Positions 17,993 through 26,630 of a stretch of DNA of 64,000 nt are shown here, piece after piece. The DNA lies in NCBI RefSeq assembly GCF_014196225.1, contig NZ_JACIDI010000008.1, forward strand, positions 87,699 through 151,698, given 5' to 3'. This DNA is from Bacteroides pyogenes (GTDB lineage: Bacteria > Bacteroidota > Bacteroidia > Bacteroidales > Bacteroidaceae). Numbering within the stretch: the first letter of the stretch is position 1; each line of letters opens with the position of its first letter. The position numbers and the translations under genes were made by a program. Under the pieces are notes generated by a model. The model saw only the letters and a program-made list of their open reading frames with translations, was not told the origin of the DNA and did not search any database.

Positions 17993-20900
17993 TTAGAAAG
18001 TTAATTGAGCTCCGAATGAAAGAGTCTTAAACATAGGTGTACCGGTACCCGTCCGCTCGCGATTATAATTCTGTTTTGTTGTAAACATGGAATATCCGGA
18101 TATAGCTTCGGGATCAATAGGTAATCCCCTTAGATGATCAATGGTAAAGAAGTTCTCCAATGACATATATATCCGGGCTTTGGTAAGATAAATCTTAGAT
18201 AACAGATTAGTAGGAACGGAATAGCCTAAGGTTATGTTTTTTATTCTCAGATATGCCATATTTAATAGATACTTACTTTGACGTTGCATTCCGAATCCGG
18301 TATTACTTGTTCCCAAATTCCATGCTCTGGGATAGAAGGCATTTGTATTCTCCTCTGTCCAATAATCGGTTGTAAACGTTTTAGGCAAAGCGCCTTCTTT
18401 GGAATCATATCCCGGAATAGCCAGCTGTCCGCTACCCCAGATTTTACGTTTACCTATGCCTTGACAGAAAATGGAAAAATCGAATCCTTTGTAATCGGCC
18501 CCTAATCTAAAACTATACTCATAGCGCGGAGTAGAATTACCAATAACCTTTTGGTCACCCGGATCTCCATTTGTACCCGAACCGGGAGTAATGTAACCAT
18601 CTCCATCCAAGTCTACAAATTTCACATCACCGGGAGCAAAAATCAGCTTATCCCCATTCTCATAATGTACCTGATACACAGGATAAGGCGAGGTCTGTTT
18701 ATGAGTGACTCGTGCCGTACCTTTATAGATCACAAGTATTTTTTCAATTTTTCCATCAGGGCCATACACAAAATCCTCTTTTTGAAACAATCTGTCTGTA
18801 ACATATCCGTAAATATCTCCAAAGCGCCTTCCCGTAGAATATTCATTGCTAAGTTCACGGTCTTCCCACGGAGTCAGATAATCTGCTCCCCTGGTTATTT
18901 TAGTAGTTGCATCAGAAAAAGATGCCATCGCATTTATTCCTAAGCCATTCGCAAAACGATGGTTGAAGTCCACAGTCAACTCCCAACCTTTCGTTCTCAG
19001 GCTTCCATAGTTACCCCTCGGGGCACCGGCTCCTAAAGTAACCGGCAGACTCTCGCCCGAAATGATCATGTTTTTCGTATCCCGCTGATACCAATCGAAA
19101 GTTACTCCCAACTGATTATTCAGGAATCTGAGATCGGTTCCGAAGTCAAGTGTCTCTATCCGTTGCCAACTAATGTTGCTGTCAATCAACGACGGTGTTC
19201 CAAACACCGGAAATTTATTATTCGAACCGCCTAACCAAGTCGATTCGCTGCTTGACAAAACAGATTTATAAAGCGTGTTCGGAACCGTCTGATCACCAAT
19301 GCTACCCCACGAAGCCCTCAGTTTACCGAAACTTAATATCCTGTCCATGGATTTCATAAACGGTTCATTGGTAAAGGCCCATCCCCAAGAGAAAGAAGGG
19401 AACCATCTCCAACGCAAATGTTTAGGAAATTTGGAAGAACCGTCTCTACGTAAGTTTGCCTCTACAAAATACCGATCCTCAAAAGCATAGTTAATTCGCC
19501 CGAAAAAGCCCAATTGAGCTTCCCAATTCCTATTACCTTCTATAAATTGCTCTCCGGATGCTAAAGGGAACTGAGGATTCTCTAAATCTATCAAATTCGT
19601 TTTTTTACCCGTATGCGAACTCCACTGACTTGTCACCCTATTCATACCAAGCATAAATTTAAAATGATGCAAATGTTCTTTACCCAGCTGAAGTTGATAA
19701 GTGGTATAAGCATTAAAAGTATTGTTGTCTTCAGCTCTGTTATAATTTTGAACAGCACTGATTGTATTGTTGGAATAATACTTCTGCACCGGAAAACGAT
19801 AAGCCGGCATTCCACCCGTATCGACAATTTCACCCAATTCGTTGACATACACCTGACTTCCGTTCTCAATCCAGGGAACAGGAGAATACCATGTCTGTCC
19901 GGCATTGTATTGCATAATCGAAGAGTTTTTATCAGTGGTTTGCCTATCGTATGTATAGTCAAACTTCACATCCCAGTTTTTCGTAATATTTACAGTAAAT
20001 CCTAAACTTACATTATAATACTTGTTTTGCAGATTATCCGTATTCGAAGCTCCCATCTCATAGGCCGCCTCTCTTAACGGATTGCCGTTTTCTTTTACCC
20101 CGATGGGCATAAGCGGGCTCCAGCGATACAGATACAGCCAAGGGTCGGCACTTGTAGTTCCTACTCCCGGATATCTTTTATTACGATCCGAATAGATAGA
20201 GCTTCCGCGTATGGTCAGATATTTGTTGATTTCGGAAGTCAGGTTGATAGAAGCGTTATATCGTTTGAAGTCGTCGTGTTTGGCCGTTCTCGACATACCG
20301 CTTTGATCCAAATAACCCAATCCTATATTATAGTAAGTATTTCCTGTCTTACCATTTACAGACAGATTGTGTTTCATCGTCGGCGTCCAATTATTGATCA
20401 TGGCTTTGGCGCCATCGTATACTCTATACCCGTACTTGTTTGTTCCGTCGAATATCCAATCCCGTCCGTACAATACCGGATCATTGTACTTCACCTTTCC
20501 ACCGTAAAGCTCTTGCCACTCAATAACTTTCTTCAAACTTTCACGACTGATTCTCCAAAAGCCACCGGCAGGCATCGGGGCTCCTCTGTTTTCCTGTGCA
20601 TCCAATGTGTATTTTAAGGCTTCAACACCTCCCAAATCTATTTTTCTGGCGGGATCTTGCCATGAAAAGTTATTGGAATAGGTGATTTCGAACTTATCGT
20701 TTCTCGCTCCCGATTTTGTTGTAATAAGCACTACTCCGAAAGCTGCTTTCGAGCCATAGATGGAAGATGACGAAGCATCTTTCAGAATGGAGATAGACTG
20801 AACGTCATCCGGATTCACCATCTGAATGCTTGGTATCTCTACATTATCCAAAAGAATAAGAGGCTTATTGTTTCCGGAGATAGAACCTATCTGTCCGCGA

Positions 20901-21472
20901 ATTTTAATTAAAGGATCCGAACCTATTTCACCCGTCGGAACCGTAACGTTTACTCCGGCCACCGCACCTTGAAGTCCACGGCCGATATCTGCAATAGGGC
21001 GGCTCTCTAACGCCTTATTCACATCGACAGTCGCTACCGCTCCTGTCAGACTCCCTTTTTTCTGTGTACCGTATCCCACAACTACAACCTCGTCAAGCAA
21101 TTCCGTATCTTCTCTCAGAACAATCTTCATTGTCTTGGTTGCTTTTATTTCTAATGTCTTATAACCTACATAAGAGATTTGTAATACGGCTCCCGCTTTC
21201 ACATTTAAGGTAAACTTACCGTTGAAGTCGGTTATCGTGCCATTAGTCGTTCCTTTTTCAATAACACTGGCACCAATGATAGGCTCGCCATTAGCATCCG
21301 TAACCAAACCTGTTGCAGTTTGCGTCTGCATCTGCTCCGCTACACCAAGAGAGCTGTCGGAAGCAGCCCGGACAGCTACCGCATTGCCACAAATAAGAAA
21401 CAAAGCAGTAATGGTTGCTGTCACCAAGAATTTGCAATGTCTAAATTCCCGTTTTTCGTGATTTTCATTCAT
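17993..21472 (-). CDS. SusC/RagA family TonB-dependent outer-membrane transporter
   Basis: An 1159-residue SusC homologue that imports a glycan fragment across the outer membrane using TonB energy. After the signal peptide it has a carboxypeptidase-regulatory-like domain (ATGLVTDANGEPIIGASVIEKGTTNGTITD, about 52-130), the TonB-box-like DEVVVVGYGTQKKGSLTGAV, a plug domain (to about 255, with PLILLDNVEIPSIQMVNPDDVQSISILKDASSSSIYGSKAAFGVVLITTK), then the beta barrel ending in an aromatic-rich strand, LSFGAQLTF. It lacks the extra N-terminal STN domain, so it is not an anti-sigma-signalling type, and no ECF sigma or hybrid two-component regulator is adjacent. It heads a four-gene operon. Confidence 0.96.
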   Translation of the reverse strand: MNENHEKREFRHCKFLVTATITALFLICGNAVAVRAASDSSLGVAEQMQTQTATGLVTDANGEPIIGASVIEKGTTNGTITDFNGKFTLNVKAGAVLQISYVGYKTLEIKATKTMKIVLREDTELLDEVVVVGYGTQKKGSLTGAVATVDVNKALESRPIADIGRGLQGAVAGVNVTVPTGEIGSDPLIKIRGQIGSISGNNKPLILLDNVEIPSIQMVNPDDVQSISILKDASSSSIYGSKAAFGVVLITTKSGARNDKFEITYSNNFSWQDPARKIDLGGVEALKYTLDAQENRGAPMPAGGFWRISRESLKKVIEWQELYGGKVKYNDPVLYGRDWIFDGTNKYGYRVYDGAKAMINNWTPTMKHNLSVNGKTGNTYYNIGLGYLDQSGMSRTAKHDDFKRYNASINLTSEINKYLTIRGSSIYSDRNKRYPGVGTTSADPWLYLYRWSPLMPIGVKENGNPLREAAYEMGASNTDNLQNKYYNVSLGFTVNITKNWDVKFDYTYDRQTTDKNSSIMQYNAGQTWYSPVPWIENGSQVYVNELGEIVDTGGMPAYRFPVQKYYSNNTISAVQNYNRAEDNNTFNAYTTYQLQLGKEHLHHFKFMLGMNRVTSQWSSHTGKKTNLIDLENPQFPLASGEQFIEGNRNWEAQLGFFGRINYAFEDRYFVEANLRRDGSSKFPKHLRWRWFPSFSWGWAFTNEPFMKSMDRILSFGKLRASWGSIGDQTVPNTLYKSVLSSSESTWLGGSNNKFPVFGTPSLIDSNISWQRIETLDFGTDLRFLNNQLGVTFDWYQRDTKNMIISGESLPVTLGAGAPRGNYGSLRTKGWELTVDFNHRFANGLGINAMASFSDATTKITRGADYLTPWEDRELSNEYSTGRRFGDIYGYVTDRLFQKEDFVYGPDGKIEKILVIYKGTARVTHKQTSPYPVYQVHYENGDKLIFAPGDVKFVDLDGDGYITPGSGTNGDPGDQKVIGNSTPRYEYSFRLGADYKGFDFSIFCQGIGKRKIWGSGQLAIPGYDSKEGALPKTFTTDYWTEENTNAFYPRAWNLGTSNTGFGMQRQSKYLLNMAYLRIKNITLGYSVPTNLLSKIYLTKARIYMSLENFFTIDHLRGLPIDPEAISGYSMFTTKQNYNRERTGTGTPMFKTLSFGAQLTF

Positions 21473-21776
21473 AAAAGATGGTTCATTTCAATGTTAAAAA
21501 ATAATCTGTTCAGTATGTTTTAAAGAAAAGTTCAGGTACATGGAAGTGAAAAGAGAAATTCCATGATCAGTAAGCGTAACAGTATTCCATAGGCAATATA
21601 TGTATTAAATATTAAAGTTAAAAAAGACAAGGAAAGTATCTTTCATTTTTCTCTCTAACAAAGATAATCATATATTTGCCATCAAGAACATTTATTTGTA
21701 TTTTTTTGTATTTAAATCTATTAATTCACAAAAATAACACTCTTTATGGAGTATATCTCCATACGAAACAAAATAT
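21473..21776. promoter_or_regulatory. Upstream region of the SusC operon, with promoter box and leader hairpin
   Basis: No gene. On the minus strand TATCTTTG at 21659-21666 is a -7 box for the SusC operon, giving a leader of about 180 bases. Within it, CATGGAA and TTCCATG arms (21539-21565, 13-base loop) form a perfect 7-bp inverted repeat that may be a leader hairpin or protein-binding site. Confidence 0.55.
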
Positions 21777-22490
21777 TTATTGTGAACCGGATGAATTCAC
21801 CCCCAATCCAAACAATGCAAAATCGCCCAAACACGGATCATCGGGAAAGACTTCCATCAAGGCATCGGTTATTCTGCGGGCATTCTTCAGAGAGAACGTT
21901 TCCGTATCCGTCAACTTCAACAGATAAGCAACCCGACATACGTGGGTATCTAAAGGCACAATCAGATCCCTGCAATCGAAGCTGCTCCAGATACCGAAGT
22001 CAACTTCAGAGTTCCGACGTATCATCCAACGCAAAAACATATTCAGCTTCTTTTGGGGACTGCGTGCCGAGACTTCAAGAAATGCACATAATTTCTCCAT
22101 AGGTATGCCCGGATATATTTGCAACGCATCCTCCAAACTGCCAAAACGGGAATAAGCATCATACAGGCGCTGAAAATAACCGCGAAAGCGGGCATAAGAA
22201 AGCATGCGGTAGAAACTGTTCGCGGCGCCGGAGGGGAAATCGCTCTCCCATCTACGGGAAAGCACGTACCGATAGGGCGATTCTCCCATCAGCCGGTGCA
22301 ACTCTCCGGCTTTTTTCACAATCTGCTTCCGGTTTCCGAAGCTCATGATGGCGGTGAGCAAACCGCTGATTTCTATATCTTGCTTCAGCGAAAAGCGATG
22401 GGGAAACTGCACCGGATCGTCACAGATAAAGTCGGCGCAATGGTAAGCCGACGCACAAGCGATCAACATATTCTTTATTTCTTCCGTCAT
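21777..22490 (-). CDS. TIGR02757 family protein (DUF2400)
   Basis: A 237-residue protein of the uncharacterised TIGR02757/DUF2400 family, which resembles helix-hairpin-helix base-excision DNA glycosylases in fold. Recognisable parts are DIEISGLLTAIMSFGNRKQIVKKAGEL near residue 40, GKxY-like SPYRYVL, LNMFLRWMIRRNSEVDFGIWSS, and VPLDTHVCRVAYLLKLT with DPCLGDFALFGLGV at the end. The last two match a helix-hairpin-helix/DTHV-type DNA-binding and catalytic region. Function is not established for the family. A minus-strand box, TATTTTTG at 22529-22536, lies 38 bases before the ATG and is divergent from the SDR gene promoter. Confidence 0.85.
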   Translation of the reverse strand: MTEEIKNMLIACASAYHCADFICDDPVQFPHRFSLKQDIEISGLLTAIMSFGNRKQIVKKAGELHRLMGESPYRYVLSRRWESDFPSGAANSFYRMLSYARFRGYFQRLYDAYSRFGSLEDALQIYPGIPMEKLCAFLEVSARSPQKKLNMFLRWMIRRNSEVDFGIWSSFDCRDLIVPLDTHVCRVAYLLKLTDTETFSLKNARRITDALMEVFPDDPCLGDFALFGLGVNSSGSQ

Positions 22491-22528
22491 TTTTCGGGTT
22501 TACTTGTTTCTATAACATCTTGCGACCA

Positions 22529-22536
22529 CAAAAATA
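22529..22536 (-). promoter_or_regulatory. -7 promoter box for the TIGR02757 gene
   Basis: TATTTTTG on the minus strand, 38 bases before the start codon. Confidence 0.5.
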
Positions 22537-22647
22537 CAAAATCGCCGGCAGATTAACATGAAAGAGGCTCTGCATTGCCGGCATTCCCAAAGAAAAAACC
22601 GATGTAGATTCCCGCCGCCAAAGTTTTACGGGACAACAATTATTGCC

Positions 22648-22655
22648 TACCTTTG
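22648..22655 (+). promoter_or_regulatory. -7 promoter box for the SDR gene
   Basis: TACCTTTG on the plus strand. It overlaps an in-frame TTG at 22653 and so excludes that codon as the start of the SDR gene. Confidence 0.65.
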
Positions 22656-22694
22656 CCTCAGGATGAAGCAAATCTAACCCAAAGCAGAAGAAAT

Positions 22695-23558
22695 ATGGCG
22701 GATAATTACATCGAAAAGCAATACGAACAGTACGAAGCAAGGAAAGCGGCTTGGAAACAATCACAGAAGTACAGGAAAAAAACGCGACCGACATCTCCGT
22801 CGCCTCAGACAGAGGGTGGAACCCGTGAAAGAAGAGTATTCGTGACGGGAGGAGCATCCGGAATAGGAAAAGCGATTGTAGAAACCTTTTGCAAGGAAGG
22901 ATTCAGGGTTGCCTTTTGCGACCTCGATGAAAAGGCGGGGAAGGAAACGGCGCAGGGAACGGGAGCGGCATTCTATCCCGCAGACGTAGGCAACCAAACG
23001 GCTCTCGAAGAATGTATGCAACAAATATTCAATGAATGGGGCGATATAGACATCCTCATCAATAATGCCGGCGTCAGCCGCTTCTCACCCATCACGGAGA
23101 CGAGCGTAGAGGATTTCGACCGGATTCTCTCCGTCAACCTGCGACCCGCATTCATCACTTCGCGATTGCTGGCCATCCACCGCCATGCCCTGCAAACGCC
23201 CAACCCATACGGAAGAATCATCAACATCAACTCCACGCGTTATCTGATGAGCGAACCGGGCAGCGAGGGTTATGCCGCATCCAAAGGAGGCATCTATTCG
23301 CTCACTCATGCGCTGGCATTGTCGCTTGCCGAATGGCATATTACGGTAAACTCCATAGCGCCGGGATGGATACAGAACGAGAAGTACGAACTGCTGCGCG
23401 CGGAAGACCACCTCCAACATCCGTCGGGAAGAGTAGGCAAACCCGAAGACATTGCCCGCATGTGCCTGTTTCTTTGCCGGGAAGAGAACGATTTCATCAA
23501 TGGAGAAAACATTACGATTGACGGAGGCATGACGAAGAAGATGATTTATAGGGAGTGA
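22695..23558 (+). CDS. Short-chain dehydrogenase/reductase (SDR)
   Basis: A 287-residue NAD(P)-dependent oxidoreductase of the classical SDR family. After a charged N-terminal extension of about 48 residues it has the cofactor loop TGGASGIGKAI, the NNAG motif (ILINNAGVSRF), the catalytic Ser in NINSTRY, YxxxK as YAASKGG, and the C-terminal ITIDGG. The acidic residue after beta-2 (FCDLDE) suggests NAD rather than NADP. The substrate is unknown. The ATG at 22695 is chosen because the in-frame TTG 42 bases upstream lies inside the promoter box. No partner genes are adjacent. Confidence 0.9.
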   Translation: MADNYIEKQYEQYEARKAAWKQSQKYRKKTRPTSPSPQTEGGTRERRVFVTGGASGIGKAIVETFCKEGFRVAFCDLDEKAGKETAQGTGAAFYPADVGNQTALEECMQQIFNEWGDIDILINNAGVSRFSPITETSVEDFDRILSVNLRPAFITSRLLAIHRHALQTPNPYGRIININSTRYLMSEPGSEGYAASKGGIYSLTHALALSLAEWHITVNSIAPGWIQNEKYELLRAEDHLQHPSGRVGKPEDIARMCLFLCREENDFINGENITIDGGMTKKMIYRE

Positions 23559-23571
23559 AACATGCGAACAT

Positions 23572-23638
23572 AAAAAAAAGGCTATCTATCCCAGACAGCC
23601 AATCTTTGTTAACCTTAAATCTAATACTATGAAAAACA
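23572..23638 (-). ncRNA. Candidate small RNA with its own promoter and terminator
   Basis: The minus strand carries a complete transcription unit with no gene in it. A TTTG (23671-23674) and TATCTTTG (23644-23651) separated by exactly 19 bases form a consensus promoter. About 40 bases downstream is a terminator hairpin, GGCTGTCT and AGATAGCC arms (23580-23600, one G-U pair), followed by eight Ts. The predicted transcript is about 65 bases. It runs towards the 3' end of the SDR gene. A 24-codon frame on the other strand (23629-23703) is the less likely reading. I do not recognise the RNA family. Confidence 0.6.
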
Positions 23639-23703
23639 CAGTGCAAAGATACGGACTTTCCGCTTATCTCCAAATTTGCCGCCGCAAACGAAATATATTA
23701 TAA

Positions 23704-24398
23704 CACCATTTAATATCGAGGTCCATAAGTTAACATTTCGACTGGCGGGCTACACTCCGGATTGGGTTCATACATCAGTGGGGAACAATCATGAAACACC
23801 CTCAGTCAGCATCTATTCCCTGCATTGGCTTTCCATACATCAGCGGGAAACAATCCCGCACTCGGGAGCTGCTGTCATTGCCCGTTTTTTTTCGGAATAC
23901 GGCTCTTCACGGAAAAGAAACAGGTAATTTAGACGGAACGTCAATCGAAGACGCTAAGCTCAAGCATCAACCTCATATCATACAGAACAACCGGAGTCAA
24001 TACCGCTACAAAACAGACGAAAGAAGACCAACCGAAGACGCTAAAGCTCAAGCGCCAACCTATATAATACAGATCAGCTGGAGCCAATCCCGCTACAAAA
24101 CAGACGAAAGAAGGGTAGCCGAAACCATCAGGCTATATAGTTCGCTTTGTTTCCCACTGGGGAAACTTTATTTTCCCACTGGGGAAACTTTTGTGTCCCC
24201 AGCGGGAAACTTTTGTGTCCCCAGTGGGAAACTTTTGTGACAACAAAGCGGAAGCTCCGTTCAAACCAAAGAGAGCCTTCGTACCGGCAAAGCAAAAGCT
24301 CTGTTCAAGCCAAAGAGAGGCTCGTTCGGGCAAAGCGGAAGTTCCCCTGCACAAGCGCCTTTACCGAAGCTACCGCAACGGGCATGGCAATCCCCCTT
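23704..24398. repeat. Gap filled with tandem repeats based on a 22-bp unit
   Basis: No gene is supported. Several degenerate arrays are present. A 22-base element starting CATACATCAG occurs at 23769 and 23834 (65 apart). An 87-base unit starting CGAAGACGCTAA is repeated at about 23945 and 24032. Four 22-bp units with TTTCCC and GGGAAAC arms occupy 24150-24237. A 43-44 base unit starting CAAAGC recurs at 24244, 24288 and 24331. All spacings are close to multiples of 22. The same palindromic 22-mer returns at 50087-50174. Confidence 0.75.
24150..24237. repeat. Four tandem 22-bp palindromic units (GGGAAAC family)
   Basis: Four head-to-tail copies starting at 24150, 24172, 24194 and 24216. Each has the form TTTCCC-ACTG-GGGAAAC or TGTCCCC-AGTG-GGAAAC followed by TTTTG or TTTAT, so each unit is nearly self-complementary. 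The same unit family is found 26 kb away at 50087-50174. Confidence 0.85.
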
Positions 24399-24752
24399 CT
24401 ATTTCACCACTTTATTGGTGAGCGGATCGGGAAAAATCACCGTAGGTTTAAACGTTTTCGCTTCCTCAAAGTCCAACAATGCGTACGACATGATAATCAC
24501 AATGTCTCCGGGCTGCACTTTCCGCGCCGCGGCGCCATTCAGACAAACCTTGCCGGAGCCGCGTTCGCCCTTGATAATATAAGTTTCAAAGCGTTCGCCG
24601 TTATTATTGTCGGCAATGTATACTTTTTCTCCGGGAATCATGTTCGCAGCATCCAGCAGGTCTTCGTCGATGGTAATGCTGCCCATATAATTGAGATTGG
24701 CCTCTGTGACACAGGCACAATGAATCTTCGATTTCAACACTTCTATCATCAT
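24399..24752 (-). CDS. panD: Aspartate 1-decarboxylase precursor
   Basis: Makes beta-alanine from aspartate for pantothenate synthesis. The 117-residue proenzyme is of normal length. It self-cleaves at the Gly-Ser bond in NYMGSITID (near residue 24) to give the pyruvoyl group. Other family residues are the start [21 protein letters not shown], an IxNGAAA-type [14 protein letters not shown], and IIMSYA. It follows panC by 31 bases on the same strand, so the beta-alanine supplier and user are co-transcribed. Initiation at either of two consecutive ATGs is possible. Confidence 0.95.
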   Translation of the reverse strand: MMIEVLKSKIHCACVTEANLNYMGSITIDEDLLDAANMIPGEKVYIADNNNGERFETYIIKGERGSGKVCLNGAAARKVQPGDIVIIMSYALLDFEEAKTFKPTVIFPDPLTNKVVK

Positions 24753-24783
24753 AATGCGTTGTTTTAAAATAAAGTTGTAAAAA

Positions 24784-25626
24784 TCAGTTGTATTTGATAT
24801 TGTCGATCAGCCGGACATCTCCGCAAAACACGGTTATGCAGCCCACCGCATAAGCGGTATCTTTCCAATCGTTTATCTTTTGCAGCGTATCTCCGTCCAC
24901 TATTTCAAAATACTCCAAACGAAGCCCCGGCGAGGAAGCTATCGCCTCTTCAACCATCTTGCAGGTCTCCGCAACCGGATGGGACGAAGCGAACGAACGG
25001 CTTGCGAACAGCGTGCGGGAGATATTCAACGCATTCCCCCGTTCTTCCGCAGAAAGACGCGAATTACGGCTGCTCAGCGCCAAACCGTCCTGCTCGCGCA
25101 CGATGGGACACCCCACAATCTCCAGTTTATAGCCCATCTGCCGCACCATCTCGCGGATAATCGCCAATTGCTGGAAGTCTTTCTCCCCGAAATAAGCCCT
25201 GTCGGGCATCACGGCGTCGAACAGTTTGCTCACAATCTGGCATACCCCGTTGAAATGTCCGGGACGAAAAGCTCCCTCCATCACCGTATCCAGCGGCGCA
25301 TAGCTGAATTTGCGATTGTCCGGCTGGGGATACATCTCCTCCACCGAAGGAACAAAAGCAAATGCAGCGCCGCACTTTTCCAGCAAGCGGCAATCCGCCT
25401 CAAGAGTACGCGGATATTTGGCCAAATCGTTCTTATCATTAAACTGAGTAGGATTCACAAAAATACTCACTACAGTCACAGCATTTTCACTTACACTACG
25501 TCTTACCAACGATGCATGCCCTTCATGCAAAGCCCCCATTGTAGGAACTAATCCGATCTTTTTATCCTGAACTCGCAGCACCTCCAACTCTGTCTGCAAC
25601 TCCTTGACCGTGTGTATTACTTTCAT
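24784..25626 (-). CDS. panC: Pantothenate synthetase (pantoate-beta-alanine ligase)
   Basis: Joins pantoate and beta-alanine with ATP in the cytoplasm. The 280-residue protein is full length. It has the nucleotidyltransferase HIGH-like motif [11 protein letters not shown] (near residue 32), [15 protein letters not shown], the pantoate loop [32 protein letters not shown], and [16 protein letters not shown] (KMSKS-like). It is the first gene of panC-panD, and its ATG is divergent from the glycogen-synthase-like gene. Confidence 0.96.
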   Translation of the reverse strand: MKVIHTVKELQTELEVLRVQDKKIGLVPTMGALHEGHASLVRRSVSENAVTVVSIFVNPTQFNDKNDLAKYPRTLEADCRLLEKCGAAFAFVPSVEEMYPQPDNRKFSYAPLDTVMEGAFRPGHFNGVCQIVSKLFDAVMPDRAYFGEKDFQQLAIIREMVRQMGYKLEIVGCPIVREQDGLALSSRNSRLSAEERGNALNISRTLFASRSFASSHPVAETCKMVEEAIASSPGLRLEYFEIVDGDTLQKINDWKDTAYAVGCITVFCGDVRLIDNIKYN

Positions 25627-25732
25627 TTCTGTTTATAAGTTTATGTTCGAGTTGTTTGCAAAAACTCTGCAAAATAAACTAATATTTGCCACATAAAGAA
25701 AGAATATCATATTTAATGTTCCTTTTTTTTGC

Positions 25733-25740
25733 TATCTTTG
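25733..25740 (+). promoter_or_regulatory. -7 promoter box for the glycogen-synthase-like gene
   Basis: TATCTTTG, 30 bases before the ATG at 25770. It excludes upstream in-frame starts such as 25686. Confidence 0.6.
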
Positions 25741-25769
25741 CAGAATATTACAGAGAAGTATTGTTGATT

Positions 25770-26603
25770 ATGACAAAGGCGAATAAAGTTTTATTTATTA
25801 CACAAGAGATTACACCCTATGTACCCGAATCGGAAATGGCCGATATAGGTAGAAATCTTCCACAGGCAATTCAAGAAAAAGGTCGTGAGATCAGGACTTT
25901 CATGCCCAAATGGGGGAACATAAACGAACGCAGGAATCAACTCCATGAGGTGATTCGCCTCTCAGGTATGAATCTCATTATTGACGATACCGACCATCCT
26001 CTCATTATAAAAGTAGCCTCCATCCAATCGGCCCGCATGCAGGTATATTTTATAGATAATGACGACTATTTCCAGAACCGCCTGCAAACAGTAGACGAGA
26101 ACGGTGTGGAATACGGCGACAATGACAGCCGTGCCATTTTCTATGCCCGCGGCGTATTGGAGACGGTGAAAAAGCTGCGTTGGTGTCCCGACATCATCCA
26201 CTGTCATGGCTGGATGACGGCTTTGGCCCCTCTCTACATCAAGAAGGCCTACAAGGACGAACCTTCTTTCCGTGATGCCAAAGTTATATTTTCAGTATAC
26301 GAAGACGACTTCAAGAACACATTCGGCGAAGACTTTGCCACCAAAATGATGCTGAAGGGAATATCCAAAAAAGATTTGTCAACATTGAACGGAACCACAG
26401 ATCATGAAACTCTTTGCAAATTGGCAGTAGACTACTCCGACGGAGTGATCAGGAACAGCCAAAAAGTAAACGAAGCCATCATCGATTACGCCCGTCAATC
26501 CGGCAAGCAGATACTTGATTATCAGCACAAAGAGAGCTACGCAGACGCATGCAACGAATTCTACGATCGGGTATGGGCGGCAACAGCAAACAAAGAAGAA
26601 TAA
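25770..26603 (+). CDS. Half-length glycogen synthase-like protein (GT5 N-terminal domain only)
   Basis: A 277-residue protein matching the N-terminal Rossmann domain of GT5 starch/glycogen synthases: VLFITQEITPYVPESEMADIGRNLPQAI corresponds to the ADP-glucose-binding KxGGL region, where the GGL is here MADIG. YFIDNDDYFQNR, DNDSRAIFYARGVLE and PDIIHCHGWMTALAPLYIK also match. The second GT-B domain, which supplies the EX7E nucleotide-sugar site, is absent; the frame ends with an acidic C-terminus at a normal stop and the next gene follows 27 bases later. A catalytic role is therefore doubtful and a structural or regulatory one possible. Start chosen from the promoter box. Confidence 0.85.
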   Translation: MTKANKVLFITQEITPYVPESEMADIGRNLPQAIQEKGREIRTFMPKWGNINERRNQLHEVIRLSGMNLIIDDTDHPLIIKVASIQSARMQVYFIDNDDYFQNRLQTVDENGVEYGDNDSRAIFYARGVLETVKKLRWCPDIIHCHGWMTALAPLYIKKAYKDEPSFRDAKVIFSVYEDDFKNTFGEDFATKMMLKGISKKDLSTLNGTTDHETLCKLAVDYSDGVIRNSQKVNEAIIDYARQSGKQILDYQHKESYADACNEFYDRVWAATANKEE

Positions 26604-26630
26604 CAACAACCTAACAACATACCACAACTT

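Noticed and set aside
22653..22694. TTG start for the SDR gene giving 14 extra residues
   Set aside because: The codon lies within the TACCTTTG promoter box, so it would not be transcribed.
23629..23703. 24-codon plus-strand frame starting MKNTVQRYG
   Set aside because: No promoter on that strand and no known peptide; the opposite strand has a complete promoter-to-terminator unit over the same bases.
24150..24237. Second CRISPR array
   Set aside because: The 22-bp units abut with no unique spacers, so this is a simple tandem repeat.
25686..25769. Earlier start for the half glycogen synthase
   Set aside because: It lies upstream of the TATCTTTG promoter box, and the extra residues are hydrophobic noise without family match.
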